NCBI GenBank assembly: GCA_032871835.1
Contig: CM065296.1
Location: 121,220,146 to 121,284,145 of the forward strand
DNA: 64,000 bases
Direction of reading: 5' to 3'
Origin: Dipteronia dyeriana
Lineage: Eukaryota; Streptophyta; Magnoliopsida; Sapindales; Sapindaceae
Made by a program: the position numbers and the translations under genes
Notes under the pieces: model-generated
What the model saw: the letters and a program-made list of their open reading frames with translations, nothing else
Databases searched by the model: none
Told to the model about the DNA's origin: nothing
Shown here: piece after piece, positions 16,680 to 28,888 of the stretch
Layout of the letters: every line of letters begins with the position of its first letter
Position numbering within the stretch: position 1 is the first letter of the stretch

Positions 16680-19600
16680 CTAAGGACATGTTGGGTTCAT
16701 TTGGTTAAACTTTCCTTCTTCAATTCGAATGTGAATCTCGTCGTAAACTTGTTTAGAGTTGGCAGCATATCTCTCAATTGCGATGAAAATTTGTTTCAGA
16801 CCGGAATGTAGGCTACCGATACCACTTCCTTCTCTAGCCGGGAGAGTCATTTTTTTGTCGCGAACGTGAAATACCTTTTGCATCTTTTGCTCCTCCCTCT
16901 CCATGATCTTCACTTTTTTATCCATATCCTTGTTGTTAGTTATCATTTGCTGCAGCTCTACATTGTGTTGTTCTAGTAGTTGATTTATGCTTGTGAATAA
17001 TCCATGTATTGCTTCAGTCACTTCCTTCTCAGATAGCCTATCCATGGCTTGTGACCACTGATAAACGATCACAAATACGGGAGGTGCTCCAGCTCTACCG
17101 GGAGAGAAGGGCGCTACACCATCAGGAGTTTCTTCAGGTTCACTTGGAAGACATCTCTGCAGCCAAGCATTCAAGGCTCTGATGTAGCTTTTTTGGGTTT
17201 CAATCCAATTAGAGAAGTTTAGAGTCCAATTTTGTAACTCAAACTTGAGTTGTATTGCAACTTCTAGATGTGTATTGTCAAGCTTTGTATCTGATGCATT
17301 AATGGCATTGAAATTTTTGGCTTCCATTACAGTTTGGGACTGACATCTATGACATTCTAGCATAACTTTCCACATTTCAAGTAACCTGACACCAAAATTA
17401 AACAATTCCATTCATTTTCAAGAAAAAATTTATCTTAGTCGGCACACTCTATATATATACAACCTTCACTAGCATCTCAATTGTGAAACAGAGAAAAAAT
17501 GGAATGCATGCATAGAGTCATCTCAGACTCAAACAATCGCGTACCTGTGAACCAAATCATTGATCTGCGGCCACAATTCTTCATCCCTCAACTTATTTAT
17601 AGAGATGGACATCTTGTCAATTACTTGAATTGCAATTTTGATTTGAGTAGATAAAGTCCTAATCATAGTCCGAATTGAGTCAACTTTAAGGGATTCACCG
17701 TCCTTCTCTCCCAAACTTCTGATCTGCCGACACTTCCTTGCATATAATATTCGCAATTTTTCTTCAGCCTACAACATGAAGAACACCATCTTCACTTGTA
17801 AATAGCTATATAACAACTCACCCTAGGCAAATCAAAAAAGAAAGGAGGCAAAAGAAAGAAGGCATCACAGGAGTGTGTGCTTGAGAAAATTCTTGCAAGA
17901 AAAAGATATTACAAAGTTCAATTTTAGATTAAAAATTATTATCAAGTACAGGATCCCGCACTAGAAAGTTACTATTTAGATAATGACTGCCTGTAAACCT
18001 TTATCTTCCTACGCTCCTACAGCCAGAATTGTGTATTTGTGTCTTAGCTTCAGCAAATTCAACATCAGTATTATTGCTAAGGAGTCATCTTTCAGGGTAC
18101 CACACACGGTTAAATAGATATCCACTTTAAGAGAAATGTGTAACATAATAGCAGAAAGAACATATGAACAAAACCCATAACCATAACAGCTTCAAAATAC
18201 CTTCAAACAATAACTAAAAACAATGAAAATCCACCCTGAACCTTGTTGTAACTGGGATGCTGTGTGCATTTTTCTCTTGTTTCTAATATTATGATGTATT
18301 TTACCCCTAACGAAAAATTAACTCTGTTTGTTGAACCATTCATGTGGCAAACAGTTATGAAAACAAGAAACGGTGTTTAGGAGGGTAAAAAAAAGCATAA
18401 AGAGTGTATTCGAGCTAGATGAATCGGAATAGACTTTAAAAAAATAAAAATGTTTTGCATCGAGGAAATCTCCTAAGCATACTTGATTGTTGCCACAGTA
18501 TTATAAACACCGAAAGGTTAACATATTTAAACATAATGAACTAATAATGTCAGTGACAGCAAATTTGAATACATTATACATCTATATAAATTGGTCCAAA
18601 AAAATCAAATGTATATCATAAACAAGTTCACTTCGGTCACATAATCATTACGTTGCTGAAAGGATTGCTGAATTCGTGAAAACGGGGATTGAAATGGAGG
18701 TAGATAACCTCTTCAATCTTATGAGTTATGATATAGGTAATACTAAGCTATAAAGGGATCAAATATCAACAAATTTTTGCAAGAAAAACATTAACATGTA
18801 CCCTAACACTCACTTTAAGGGAATTGATAAAAGTTTTGCCATCACTTTCACAATCATAAACTCTACTTTTCTCAATGACCCATTTAAAACATCATCACAA
18901 TAAAGCCATAAAAGCAAACATATCTCTTTATATCCAAAGCAACTTGAGTCCTTAGAAAACGCAAGCCATAGACCATACCTTGACTTCACCATACAGCTTT
19001 TTCTCCCACATGCACAGTTTCTTCAAAGTTGCAGTCAAATTCCTTGAATCTATAACCACCGCCACGTCATCATCCAAGCCTTGACGACGGCCAAGTTTTG
19101 TGTACGGTACTGGCTTCGTATGATACAACATCTTCGAAGAAACTGCAAATTTGAAAGGTCTCAGCAATTTGTTTGAAAATTTTGAAAAACAAATTCAAAT
19201 ATAGTCCAAATTTATTGATATTTTAAAATTAATTTTTACGTGAGAAGATACCTTGGCAACCTTGTGAAACAGAGTGTTTGTGAAGATATCGAAATCTACC
19301 GACATCAAACATTTTCGAGACGTCAAGACCTGACTCTGATGCTCTCTCGAATTGAACCTGTACTTGTCTCATCACCTCGGAGACGTAACGTTGACCGCTT
19401 TGACCGCCATTGGATTCTGGCTCCGTTGATCGCCGCTGCTCTTTCTCTGCCGCAACTTCAGTACTCTTCTTCTTCGCCATGTCATCATCACGCTTCTCTC
19501 TCGACGGAGCCGGAGTGGGCTCGGCCTCCGCGTTGGAGTCCTTTGCTGTTATTGAAACGTTTTCAGGCTTCTCCTTCTTCTTTTCACTTTCTTTGATTTG

Positions 19601-20170
19601 CTTTGCGTTTCGACCAGGACTGTACGGAGGCTCGTATTTCTCCAACGGCTCGAAGAAATTCAAAAAGTCCCAGGCGGAGCTGCTCGGCGGGGCCGGAGGC
19701 GGCGGCGTCTTGGACGGCGGCCAATCGCCGAATTGACTGTTGTACGTTGAGTAATTGTTGTATCTATAACTTCTAGAATTAAACAATTCCGGGCTCGAAA
19801 CTAGGTTTTGTTGATCAAAATAATCGTGACGGTTCTTGATAAACGATTCAGAGTCCGTATTTCGGTCTTCTTCGTCTTCGGAATCGGAATCGAATTGAAT
19901 ATGCGAATCCGAGGTCATGCTCGACGGAGACCGATCAGGAGGCGGCGGTGAATTGGCCTGTTTGGCAGCCGACGACGGAGGATCGGGAACGATACGGTCG
20001 TCGAAGAACTGGTGGAGAGTGGAGCCGAGCGTCTTGAGAGACCGCGAATAGGCCACGTGCTCGTCGGCGAAGGCGTAGCTGTGGTGGAGAGCGTCTTCGA
20101 CGAAGCCACACCGGTCGCGGCAGAGAGCGACGGCCGGGAGTGAGTCGAGCTTCGACGTTGAGCATCCCAT
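16680..20170 (-). CDS. DUF630/DUF632 plasma-membrane/nuclear regulator-type protein
   Basis: Plant-specific family that includes Arabidopsis NRG2 (nitrate signalling) and rice REL2 (leaf shape); older annotations call them bZIP-like. Four exons right to left: 20170-19252, 19142-18979, 17768-17545, 17385-16680; all GT-AG and in frame, 670 residues. Residues 1-60 (MGCSTSKLDSLPAVALCRDRC ...YSRSLK) are the DUF630 domain; Gly2 and Cys3 form a myristoylation/palmitoylation signal. Next is a Pro-, Ser- and acid-rich linker (PPPPAPPSS around residues 160-170) and a Lys/Glu-rich stretch. DUF632 begins near residue 275 and runs to about 610, with landmarks KKLCMWEKKLYGEVK, LLEMWKVMLECH and QLKFELQNWTLNFSNWI. 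Helical, coiled-coil-like C-terminus. The acceptor sites restore Q-V, H-R and other codons exactly, supporting the model. Which subfamily member it is cannot be settled here. Confidence 0.93.
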
Positions 20171-21587
20171 TGACTTATTTCACGGCGTGACTCCCGGCTC
20201 CGTTAAAAAAAGGTTTTTCCAATTTTAACACCGAGGATGATGAATTGATGATGATTCGAAATCGAAACGGTTCAGTTTCTCTCTGGAGATTTCATTGATT
20301 TGAGAGCATTTAAGCTGCTCTACGTAAATGAGACACTTTAAAAACAGTATGTGAGAGAGAGAGTAGTGGGACAGTGAAGTGGTGAAGTGAGATCTTTTTA
20401 TAGAAGGAATATAGTGGCGGGATAGATAATTAGATACGGCTTATAACGTCTCTCCAACAGTTTGATACAACTATTTTGCCTTTTTTGCAGTCATGGTCAT
20501 CATTTTATCACAATTTGCATCAAATAAAGTTCATTCGCATTTTTTGCCACTTTTGAAATCAACCTGTTTTGTCTCCTTATTTAACACATTAATTCGAATT
20601 TTATTTTATTTTTCATTTTCATCACTTCTTTTTCTAAATTGTTGCTCGAGTTTTCACTCACCGATCCATCACCGTTTTACAAATCATTTTAACGGATGAT
20701 AAATAAGGTGGTTCATTCTCTTATTAAATATGATATGTATTCCGTGAAGGATAAAGTGTGAGTTACCGAATGTCATATTTTACCGGTTCTCTAGGAACCA
20801 TATATAGATGTTGATTAATATATAAAGCCTTTGGTATTCTTGTCTATCTCAATAAATATATACAAATATTTTCCATTGTTGATCTTTATGCAAAGTTTAA
20901 AAGAGATAATGAAATACACACACATGTACACTGGATTTTATTTTTATTTATTTTTTATATAAAAAGTTTGCTTGATGCTACCCCAACTTTATGAATATTC
21001 TTCTAACATGACATAAATTTTCAGGTATTAGAAGAGGAACTTCTGGATTAGTTAGGTACTTAGGTGTACAAAAAGACTAACTATGAGTAGTGATTTGACG
21101 AGCCAAAAAGTGATATTTGATGTTCAAATCTCCCATAATTGATATTACTGGTCATAATTATGTCAATTCCATTGTTCAACTTCGAAAATGATTGAACATG
21201 ATTAATTAACTACTGGGTGGCTCTCAAAAGCACAACGTCTTGTAATTATATATGTTACTGTTATATATGTCGGTATCTGAGGTTTCTAATCGGTGTGATC
21301 ATGTGAAGATGCATCTCTCAAATAAGCATGTGAGGAGTTTAATTTCTTTCCGGTGTTATATTAGTAAATATCTTTCGGTTTAATTTTAGAAATATATATT
21401 CGAACTGTGTATGTTGTATCCTAATTTACTTTTAAAATAATAAGGTGTGAACTGTGAAGATTTTTATAACAATATTTATTTTTCAAGCACTACTTTATAA
21501 GATTTTTATACACGTTTGCAATATTTGCAAACGAATACATAGTAAATCTCATCAACTTATATCTTGTATATTGTAGTCGGATCATTA
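20171..21587. other. intergenic, promoter side of the DUF630/632 gene
   Basis: Contains the presumed promoter and 5' UTR (GA-rich near 20352-20366) and then AT-rich DNA. No gene seen. Confidence 0.45.
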
Positions 21588-21595
21588 CTTATTAA

Positions 21596-22028
21596 CAGTG
21601 TTACAAAAGTCTTCGACTATGACCGATTAGACGTAGTATAGTCCCTAGTCGGCAATCTGCCACCTCGATTAGGTAATTTACAGTCTAGGTAGCATAGTCA
21701 GTCAAAATCAATAATTAGTCACCGTTGACTGACTATGTTGACTCTTTTTACTAATTTTTTAGAATTTGATCGAGTTTTTTTAGATTTTATTTAGTTGTTT
21801 ATGAATTTTAATTCTAAATATTGATTTTTTTAGAAATTCATTTTCAATTTGATATTTAATATATAAAATACTATAAACATGTACTCAATTGCAATGAAAA
21901 AAATATATTAAAAAAGTTTTAACCAATCGACTTCCGATCAACTGTCTAGTCTCCAACTAAGCAGGCCAGCGTTAGGCGGGGGGTCGCGGCGACCCCCCGA
22001 CTAACGCTTAGCACTTTCTACAACATTG
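21596..22028. mobile_element. hAT-like MITE, 433 bp
   Basis: Terminal inverted repeats start CAGTGTTACAAAAGT on the left and, read from the right end, CAATGTTGTAGAAAGT. Eight-bp flanks are near-identical: CTTATTAA (21588-21595) and CTAATTAA (22029-22036). An 8-bp target duplication and CA(G/A)TGTT ends fit the hAT superfamily. No transposase. The right subterminal region carries a very GC-rich perfect hairpin (see findings). Confidence 0.75.
21968..22008. repeat. GC-rich hairpin, 19-position stem and 3-nt loop
   Basis: Arms AGCGTTAGGCGGGGGGTCG and the complementary segment before position 22008 pair at 18 of 19 positions around a cgg loop. It lies inside the hAT-like MITE, close to its right end, in otherwise AT-rich DNA. 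Confidence 0.85.
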
Positions 22029-22036
22029 CTAATTAA

Positions 22037-23301
22037 CTCAAACTTTTGGGTTGAATAATTACTGATATACGTGATTTTAGAGTTGGGAGGTTTCACTTTC
22101 TAATTTCCTTTATCTACTTAGATAACATGTGTTTGATGTTCGTCGACTATTTCCACATTCCACGTACATTATGGGTGCCTATATTAATGTACCAAACTTT
22201 TTTATCAACATGCATGCATCTTGAATAGTAAAAAACACGAGAGTAAGAGACTAGAGAATCTCAATAGAAGTTAAGAATATTTTGACACGTTAAATTGCCG
22301 TTTTAACAGTTTAACTTGAGAGGGTGCATAAAAGCATATATTTACGTACAGGAGAGGGGTCCATGCACATGAATGATATTGATGGGGTATATTTGAAACT
22401 CATGATCGCTAAACCTAAAAAGGAAGGTTATAATGGATTTCCAACTCAGTAAATCTTGTCTGTATTGGCTCTCTCCTTTTGTTGTTGTTTTATCTCAGAG
22501 AGCAAACAAGGTATGGTCCTCCTCGTTATATATATATAATTTGCTTTGCATATGATCCTCGTATCTAGGAAAGGCGGAAAACTTGCATGCACCCGATATA
22601 ATGTATTATAACCGATGAGTGTTTGTCATGTGGTAAAGAAACTCGTTAATCGATACTCGTTGCTACATAGCATGCACCAATTAATCGAATGCATTGCATG
22701 TACCGGATTTTCTCTCAAGAAACGAAGCTGTAATCATCTTTTTCTCTTAGTGCCCTATAAAATATGCTATTGTCGAGAGCTTCTTTACGTGCCATCACAC
22801 AAATTAAGGTCCCCCACCTCACCCAACCAAACACAAAACCTTTGTTTCTGGCCACTCCTCATTGTTTCATTTTCATGACCTAACTTCTCAGATTCTGGGG
22901 GAGATGATGAGCAAAAGTGTTAATTAATTACTGTGTTAAGAGTAAACTTTATGGACAACTTTTTCTTTTTAAATATATTTGACTGTCATTAATTTCACTG
23001 TTGTTTGTAACTTTTTTCTCTTTTCGATTTGAAATATTAACGTACACCTTAAGTATGGACTTTTTTTATATATATTTATATAAACCTTTTCAATTCTTAT
23101 CTATATATGTCCTAAGAGGACCCCTATGCCCTAGCTTACAAGTTTTGAAACTAATCGAGGAATATAAAGGAACGTTGTTACGTTTCCATATATAATTTAA
23201 ATGTGTGAGTTAAAACTAGCTAAGACAATAATATGCTAAAACTTTTTTCTTTATTCTTTTCTCTTTTTCTGTTTCGATTCTGAATTTTCGAATATTATCA
23301 A
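22037..23301. other. intergenic, nothing recognised
   Basis: AT-rich; no gene or element ends supported. Confidence 0.45.
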
Positions 23302-25225
23302 TACTACAAAAATGATGATTTATGACACATATTAATGATGGTTTTTTAAAAAGTGTCAAAACTTATGACGCTTTTCAAAATACTTTTTAAAAAACCATCA
23401 CAACGTTACGATGTTTTTAAAAACCATCGTAATGTTATGACACTTTTTTAAAAAACCATTAACATATCATGATGGACGGTTTTTAAAATCCATCGTAACT
23501 TGTGACGTTTTTTAATAAAAACAACAAAATATCATAGGTGGATGACTGTTTTTACTGTCATAACTCAGTACTTAACCTTTTAAAAATGTTTTATCTATTT
23601 CTGTTCTAACTCAATTAATAGATGAACGAGCTTGAGGTTTGGATAAATAACTCCTAAGTTAGCGGCTCGAATCCTACCAAAAGGAAAAACAAAAACTTAA
23701 AAAAAAAATATGGGTTTTGAATAAATAGATATTGTAAATAAATATAATTGATTTTTTTATATATAAAATTATGTGAATTCCGTAAGATATTATAAAATAT
23801 TTTATTCAAACTTAAAGTTATAGCATTTTATAAACTTCATTTATAGTTATATTATTGAATCAATTTTTATAATTTTATTTTGATTATGTATAGTTAAAGA
23901 ATGTTACATTAAAAAGTAAAATAAGTAACCTAAATTGAAGGAGAGAAAATAAAAAGATAAAAAGTAATTTAAAATTAAAGGAGGGAGGGAGACTAAAAAA
24001 GTTAAAAGTAATTTAAAACTAAGAAGGAAAAAAAAAGTAAAAGAAGGAAAGAATGGGTTCCACAGTTACTATTAGGTTTCAATATCTCCGTTAAGTCATA
24101 ACCCTAACTTGTAAGTTTTTAACTTTCTTTTGTTTTTAGAGATGTGGGCGTATAGCTACCTCCTTCCCAACCTAAATCAAATTTTTTTCTTTCAAAATTT
24201 TCTCACGAGTCATTTTTGCGAATGGGTTTTTCTTCTACTTCTACTATGATCTAGGTTTTTTTTTTCTTTATTTCTTTTGTTATATCTCCTTATTTTTATT
24301 TATATATTTTCATTTATTTTCTCCTTTCAATAGTTTATTTTTATATTCTTGAATTAAATTTGATTCATTGTAATATTAATTTGGGTTTAAAAAGTTTGAT
24401 TTTTTTATTTTTTTTTATTAATTGTGATATGTGAGATATAAATATAAGATCCTTTTTTTTTAATTTGTTTCTTGATAAAGATTTGTTCAATCTTATTCCA
24501 ATGTGTGTTGTTCTTGTTGGTAGTAAATTAAATTTTAAGTTTGAAGAATGTATATGTTTTTTTAATGACCTTATGAAAAATTATTATTTTTCATTCTATT
24601 TTTATATTTGTTTTGCAGGGCAGTTAAAGAGAAGAAATTCTTGGGATAGTTTTACTCTCTTTACAATCAACTCCACTCGCTAGTGTTGACACTTTGTGTA
24701 ATTTTTTCTTTTTCTTTTTAGGAGGGAATATGTAGTTAAATTTTGAGATACATATTCTTGTAAATAGAGTATATACTTCTTTGTATTTGATAATGTAATT
24801 GTATTGCTTTTTTAATCTAATGTGCTTATTCAATTATATTGATTTTGTTTAATTTTGAAAGATAATTAGTAAGTTGTATTTATATATTTGATAAATTATT
24901 AAAAATTTAAAAATTAATAATATATATAATTAATTTTCATTGTGGAATATATTATATATTATAATATTTAATATATTCCCAACTGAAAATTATTATTTTT
25001 TGAAAAAACATTTTCAGATTTATGATGGTTTTTAACCATCATTACTTAATGATGGGTAAATAATGATGGTTAAAAAGCGTCAAGAAGTTATGACATTGAA
25101 AACCATCATAAAGTAAAACCATCATAAAATGGTTTTTGACATTGGATTGTTTGATTTTAAAACCGTCATAAATTGATATTTATGACGGTTTTTAACCGTC
25201 ATAAAACACCTTTTTTCTAGTAGTG
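23302..25225. mobile_element. non-autonomous CACTA-like element, about 1.9 kb
   Basis: The right end read inward is CACTACTAGAAAAAAGG and the left end is TACTACAAAAATGATG, so the ends are inverted and of CACTA type, with the left terminal base changed. Both subterminal regions carry many short direct and inverted units of the type 'tatgacggtttttaaccgtcat', as CACTA elements do. The interior is low-complexity A/T DNA with no transposase. No convincing 3-bp target duplication was found (caa versus tat), so exact ends are uncertain. Confidence 0.65.
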
Positions 25226-25489
25226 TATGATGTTAGAAATAACCATATATATAAGATTCTGAATTATCTTATCAACTAGAGAATAGAGATTCTTTCATAT
25301 AAAAATTACCAAGTGTGGAAATTTGAATGCATGTGTCGATTGAAAACATAAAAACATAAAACAAAACCATTTTACAAAATCATGTAAACTTAATATGGAA
25401 ACATTAAAAGCATAAAACAAAGCTTATATAAATGTGTTAATTCTTCCACATTTCAATGTATTTAAACAAAATGTGGACAAAGCTCATAT

Positions 25490-25753
25490 ATTTATTATTA
25501 TTATTATTATTGTTGTTGTTGTTTTGATATGCTACGTACAGTGATAACAATTCAAATATAAAATATTGGCTAGCCGAATAATCACTCTTACGATCACGTT
25601 GGACGGAGATAGTTCATATATTTATTATGGAAAAATGTTTTGACATGCTATCTACAGTGATAACAATTGGAATATAAAATATTGTCTAGTCGAATAATCA
25701 CTCTTATGATCATGTTGGATGGAGATGGTTCATGTATTTATTATGGAAAAACA
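25490..25753. repeat. tandem duplication (period 116 bp) next to an (ATT)n(GTT)n microsatellite
   Basis: The stretch from 'ttttgatatgcta' (25522) is repeated from 'tttgacatgcta' (25638), about 116 bp per copy, with only a few differences. It is preceded by an (ATT)n/(GTT)n run at about 25493-25521 occupying the place where each copy ends 'tttattatggaaaaa'. Confidence 0.8.
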
Positions 25754-27866
25754 AAATTGAAAAGCAAATCTACATAAATATACAGCCAATATTTATTACA
25801 TAAATCTTCCGTACATGGGTAAAACATATATACTGTTTAGTACGTGCTTGTGGGCCTTGTGGCCCGAAAGGGCTTAAAAAGCACTCACCTAATTTTAATT
25901 TACTTTCCCTATTGAAACATTTTTTCAAAGTTTTTTCGTCTTTTAAGGTTCCTTCTCTTCGATCTAAAACTTCTTTCAAGATAAAAAAACACGACGTCTT
26001 TTCCTAGTCATGTTGTTTAGCTTTTAACAAACTTTAGTCTTTTTATTTTATTTTATTTTATTTAGATGATGACAGATGGATGAAGAGAAACCATTAATGG
26101 CCCAACAACAGATGTGTAGTAGGGTAGGAATTTATGTAAGTAAATAGTGGATCGTATACTTGTATCATTAAAAAAAATGTGGGCTGTGCCATCATTTTCA
26201 TTGGATCATGAATGCAAAAGTCCATATTAGGCCCATGTGATAGGCACCCCTAATTTTATTTGTGCAACTAAAAAAAAATGATGTGGAGAAAATATGTTGT
26301 AATCTATGGTAAAATAATGTTATAAATACTGTAGTGGTAAAAAGTTCTGCCCCTGGTTACAACTATTGTAAAATCCATTTTGCTGTAGATCGGCAGATAC
26401 ATTAATCAAATAAAACATGAATATATGTCAATATAACATAAGAGACATAAATTATTAGAAAATTTTGAGTTAGATATCGTTCATATCGTATAGATTGAAT
26501 GACCGTCGTATACCGTTAAAATATATCGGGTTGCAGTTAACAATAGGTGTTGCAACGTTCTAAATGAATTAAAATCTGAACGTCCAATTAGAGTAGGAAA
26601 ATATTACAAGTATAATATCGATATTTAATAAGATTATGAATTATTTTTGCCTATAAACAACATAACAACTAACAACTATATGAAAAATAATGCCCAACGA
26701 CAACAACAGTCCGACTTCTAATTATTTTTTTAAGGTCCCGAACATTAATTGACCAATAATGAACGTCCCTTTTTATTCACTTTCAAAGTATTACAACTCT
26801 CTTTTTTTCTTTTGTGTTCAGATTTTGGCTTCTCACCAGGCAAAGAAATCTTAGAAGTATGATAGCAATGACAAGGGACCACATTCTCCATTTGATGGGA
26901 CTTCACCACATGTCAATAGAGTCCTCATGATGAGCCAGAATCGGCTGTCAATGCCGGTGGAGATCATCGAATCATCCAGATACATAAACAAGTAGATTGA
27001 ACTCTCGAAGAGAATTAAAAGGCCAATTATATATAGGAACCATATATAAATATATATGAATTTTATATTATTGTGGTTGATGATCTTCAAAAAAAAAAAT
27101 TGAAATGCATTTGTTAGGACTACCAAGATCAAGAGACAGTATTGTAGTCCGGTTCGAATGTTTATTTCTATAATTGAAACTTTGAAAGAAATCGGTTTCC
27201 AACACTGAAAGAGATCTTCTTTACATATTATGGTTTTATCGATAATGACGAGACGAGACAATACATACAAGATGTCAAGATTTGAATCGCAATGGATATA
27301 TCAATAGAGATTGTGAAGTCCGTGGACATAGTTTTATGATCATCTTCGTTTGATCATTCAAACGAAAGTCATGATAAGGGAATGATTGGTGGGCTTCATT
27401 ATAGACTTGTCCAGCAACTAATAACATGCATTTTTTTAATCGTAAAATCACCTGTGACAAGATTCCAATTATATATGTCTAACAAACCATGTGATGTATA
27501 TACTCTATTTTTTGATTAGTTAGTGATCCATCATTAATTGTATTTATCAACGTGCATACCCTGGAATGTTTTTGTTTTGTGTTTTTTGTTTTGCCACTAT
27601 TTCACATGCGAAGATAAAAAGTAATTAAAGTAGGTACCTTTGGGTTTTGTAGCATATTTGCTGACACGAACACGTGAATATGGTAAAAAACAAAGGTGCA
27701 ACAGAATATTTATTTTGATGTGTCCTATAATCAGGGTACTCTATTTTATTTGAAAGATATATAGATGAAATTTAACACCGAATGTCAGAGGAATCTGTCG
27801 AAAGTAGCCGATATTGAGCAATATGTCAATATATGGGGGGTTTTAATGTCTATTCTTATAATTAGA
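25754..27866. other. intergenic, no supportable gene
   Basis: AT-rich DNA between the CACTA-like element and the Mutator-like element. Two adjacent minus-strand reading frames at 26851-27270 and 27275-27460 encode hydrophobic peptides. I do not recognise them and there is no motif to support a gene; they could be a decayed membrane-protein exon. Confidence 0.4.
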
Positions 27867-28329
27867 AATTATCTATGGGTTAAAAAAATTAATGACACAT
27901 TTTTTAGGGGTTCTTATGGAAACATCGTCACATTAATAATATATGTTTAAAAGATACCAAATTAGTTGTGGAGATAAAAATGCCCTGAATCTTCGTTGTG
28001 AATGTGAGATAGAAAAAGTAGAGAGAGAAAAGGTGTTTTAGGTTGAAAGTGACCGGAACTCAATCGATGGATTAGATCTCAACGGCGACGGAACCGAAAG
28101 TTGGAAACCAGCGGCATTTCGAGAGTTGAACAGGAAATCTGAAGTGATCGAGGTAAGATGAGCTTGATTTGGTATCGTTTTTGTTATTGATAAATTGAAT
28201 GAAATGGTAGATTATATTTTACTTGTGGATCTGAGAATGATTGTGGTAGATTATGGTTTATTTGGTAGATTAGGGTTTTCAATTAGTTGAATAGGGTTTG
28301 ACGAAGATGATAAACTGGGTTTGCAAGAT

Positions 28330-28860
28330 TTTTGTTAAATAAACCGAGCTTTTGTCATTTGAAATCGAGATTTTAAATCGATTCATTAGGTTGAGTTGAA
28401 TCGAGATTTTATGTTAGGGATTCGAGAATTTTTTCTAAACGTTCGAGCTTTTATTAATAATTTTCGAGATCTTGTATTACAACGCCGAGCTTTTGTTTAC
28501 AACGTTCGAGATTTTAACAAAGTTCAAGTTTTTTTAACATAGACCGATGATTTGCTTAAACAATCGAGATTTTAAAAATGTTCGAGGTTTTTTAAACATA
28601 TTCCGAGCTTTTGTTTAAACATTTGAGCTTTTAACAACTTTCGAGCTTTTGAAAACAATTGTCGAGCTTTTGTCCTAATTTGTTTCAAGCTTTTATATAA
28701 ATGGATCGAGGTATTTTTTAAAGGATGCGAGATGTTGTATGTGTTTCGAGTTTTTTTAAACAACGTTCGAGATTTTATTCATGGCCCGAGTTTTTTTATA
28801 TTTTTTCGAGCTTTTATATTATAGGATCGAGGTATAGATTCGAGGTTTTTTATGAATATA
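28330..28860 (+). repeat. left subterminal CGAGCTTTT array of the MULE
   Basis: At least a dozen degenerate copies of 'cgagcttttgtt' or 'cgagattttaa', spaced 20-40 bp. The same motif in the opposite orientation fills 36190-36660 at the other end, so the arrays are part of long degenerate inverted ends. Confidence 0.8.
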
Positions 28861-28888
28861 CTGTAATTATTTTTTTGTATATTTTCAG

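Noticed and set aside
19240..19736. Plus-strand frames of 108-118 codons
   Set aside because: Antisense to exon 1 of the DUF630/632 gene.
25845..25880. Hairpin-like 'gggccttgtggcccgaaagggc' considered as tRNA or small RNA
   Set aside because: No cloverleaf, no anticodon arm and no box A/B signals.
26851..27460. Two adjacent minus-strand hydrophobic reading frames (139 and 61 codons)
   Set aside because: No recognised motif, no splice model and low-complexity Ile/Tyr-rich stretches; not enough to call a gene. Left as a remark in the intergenic entry.
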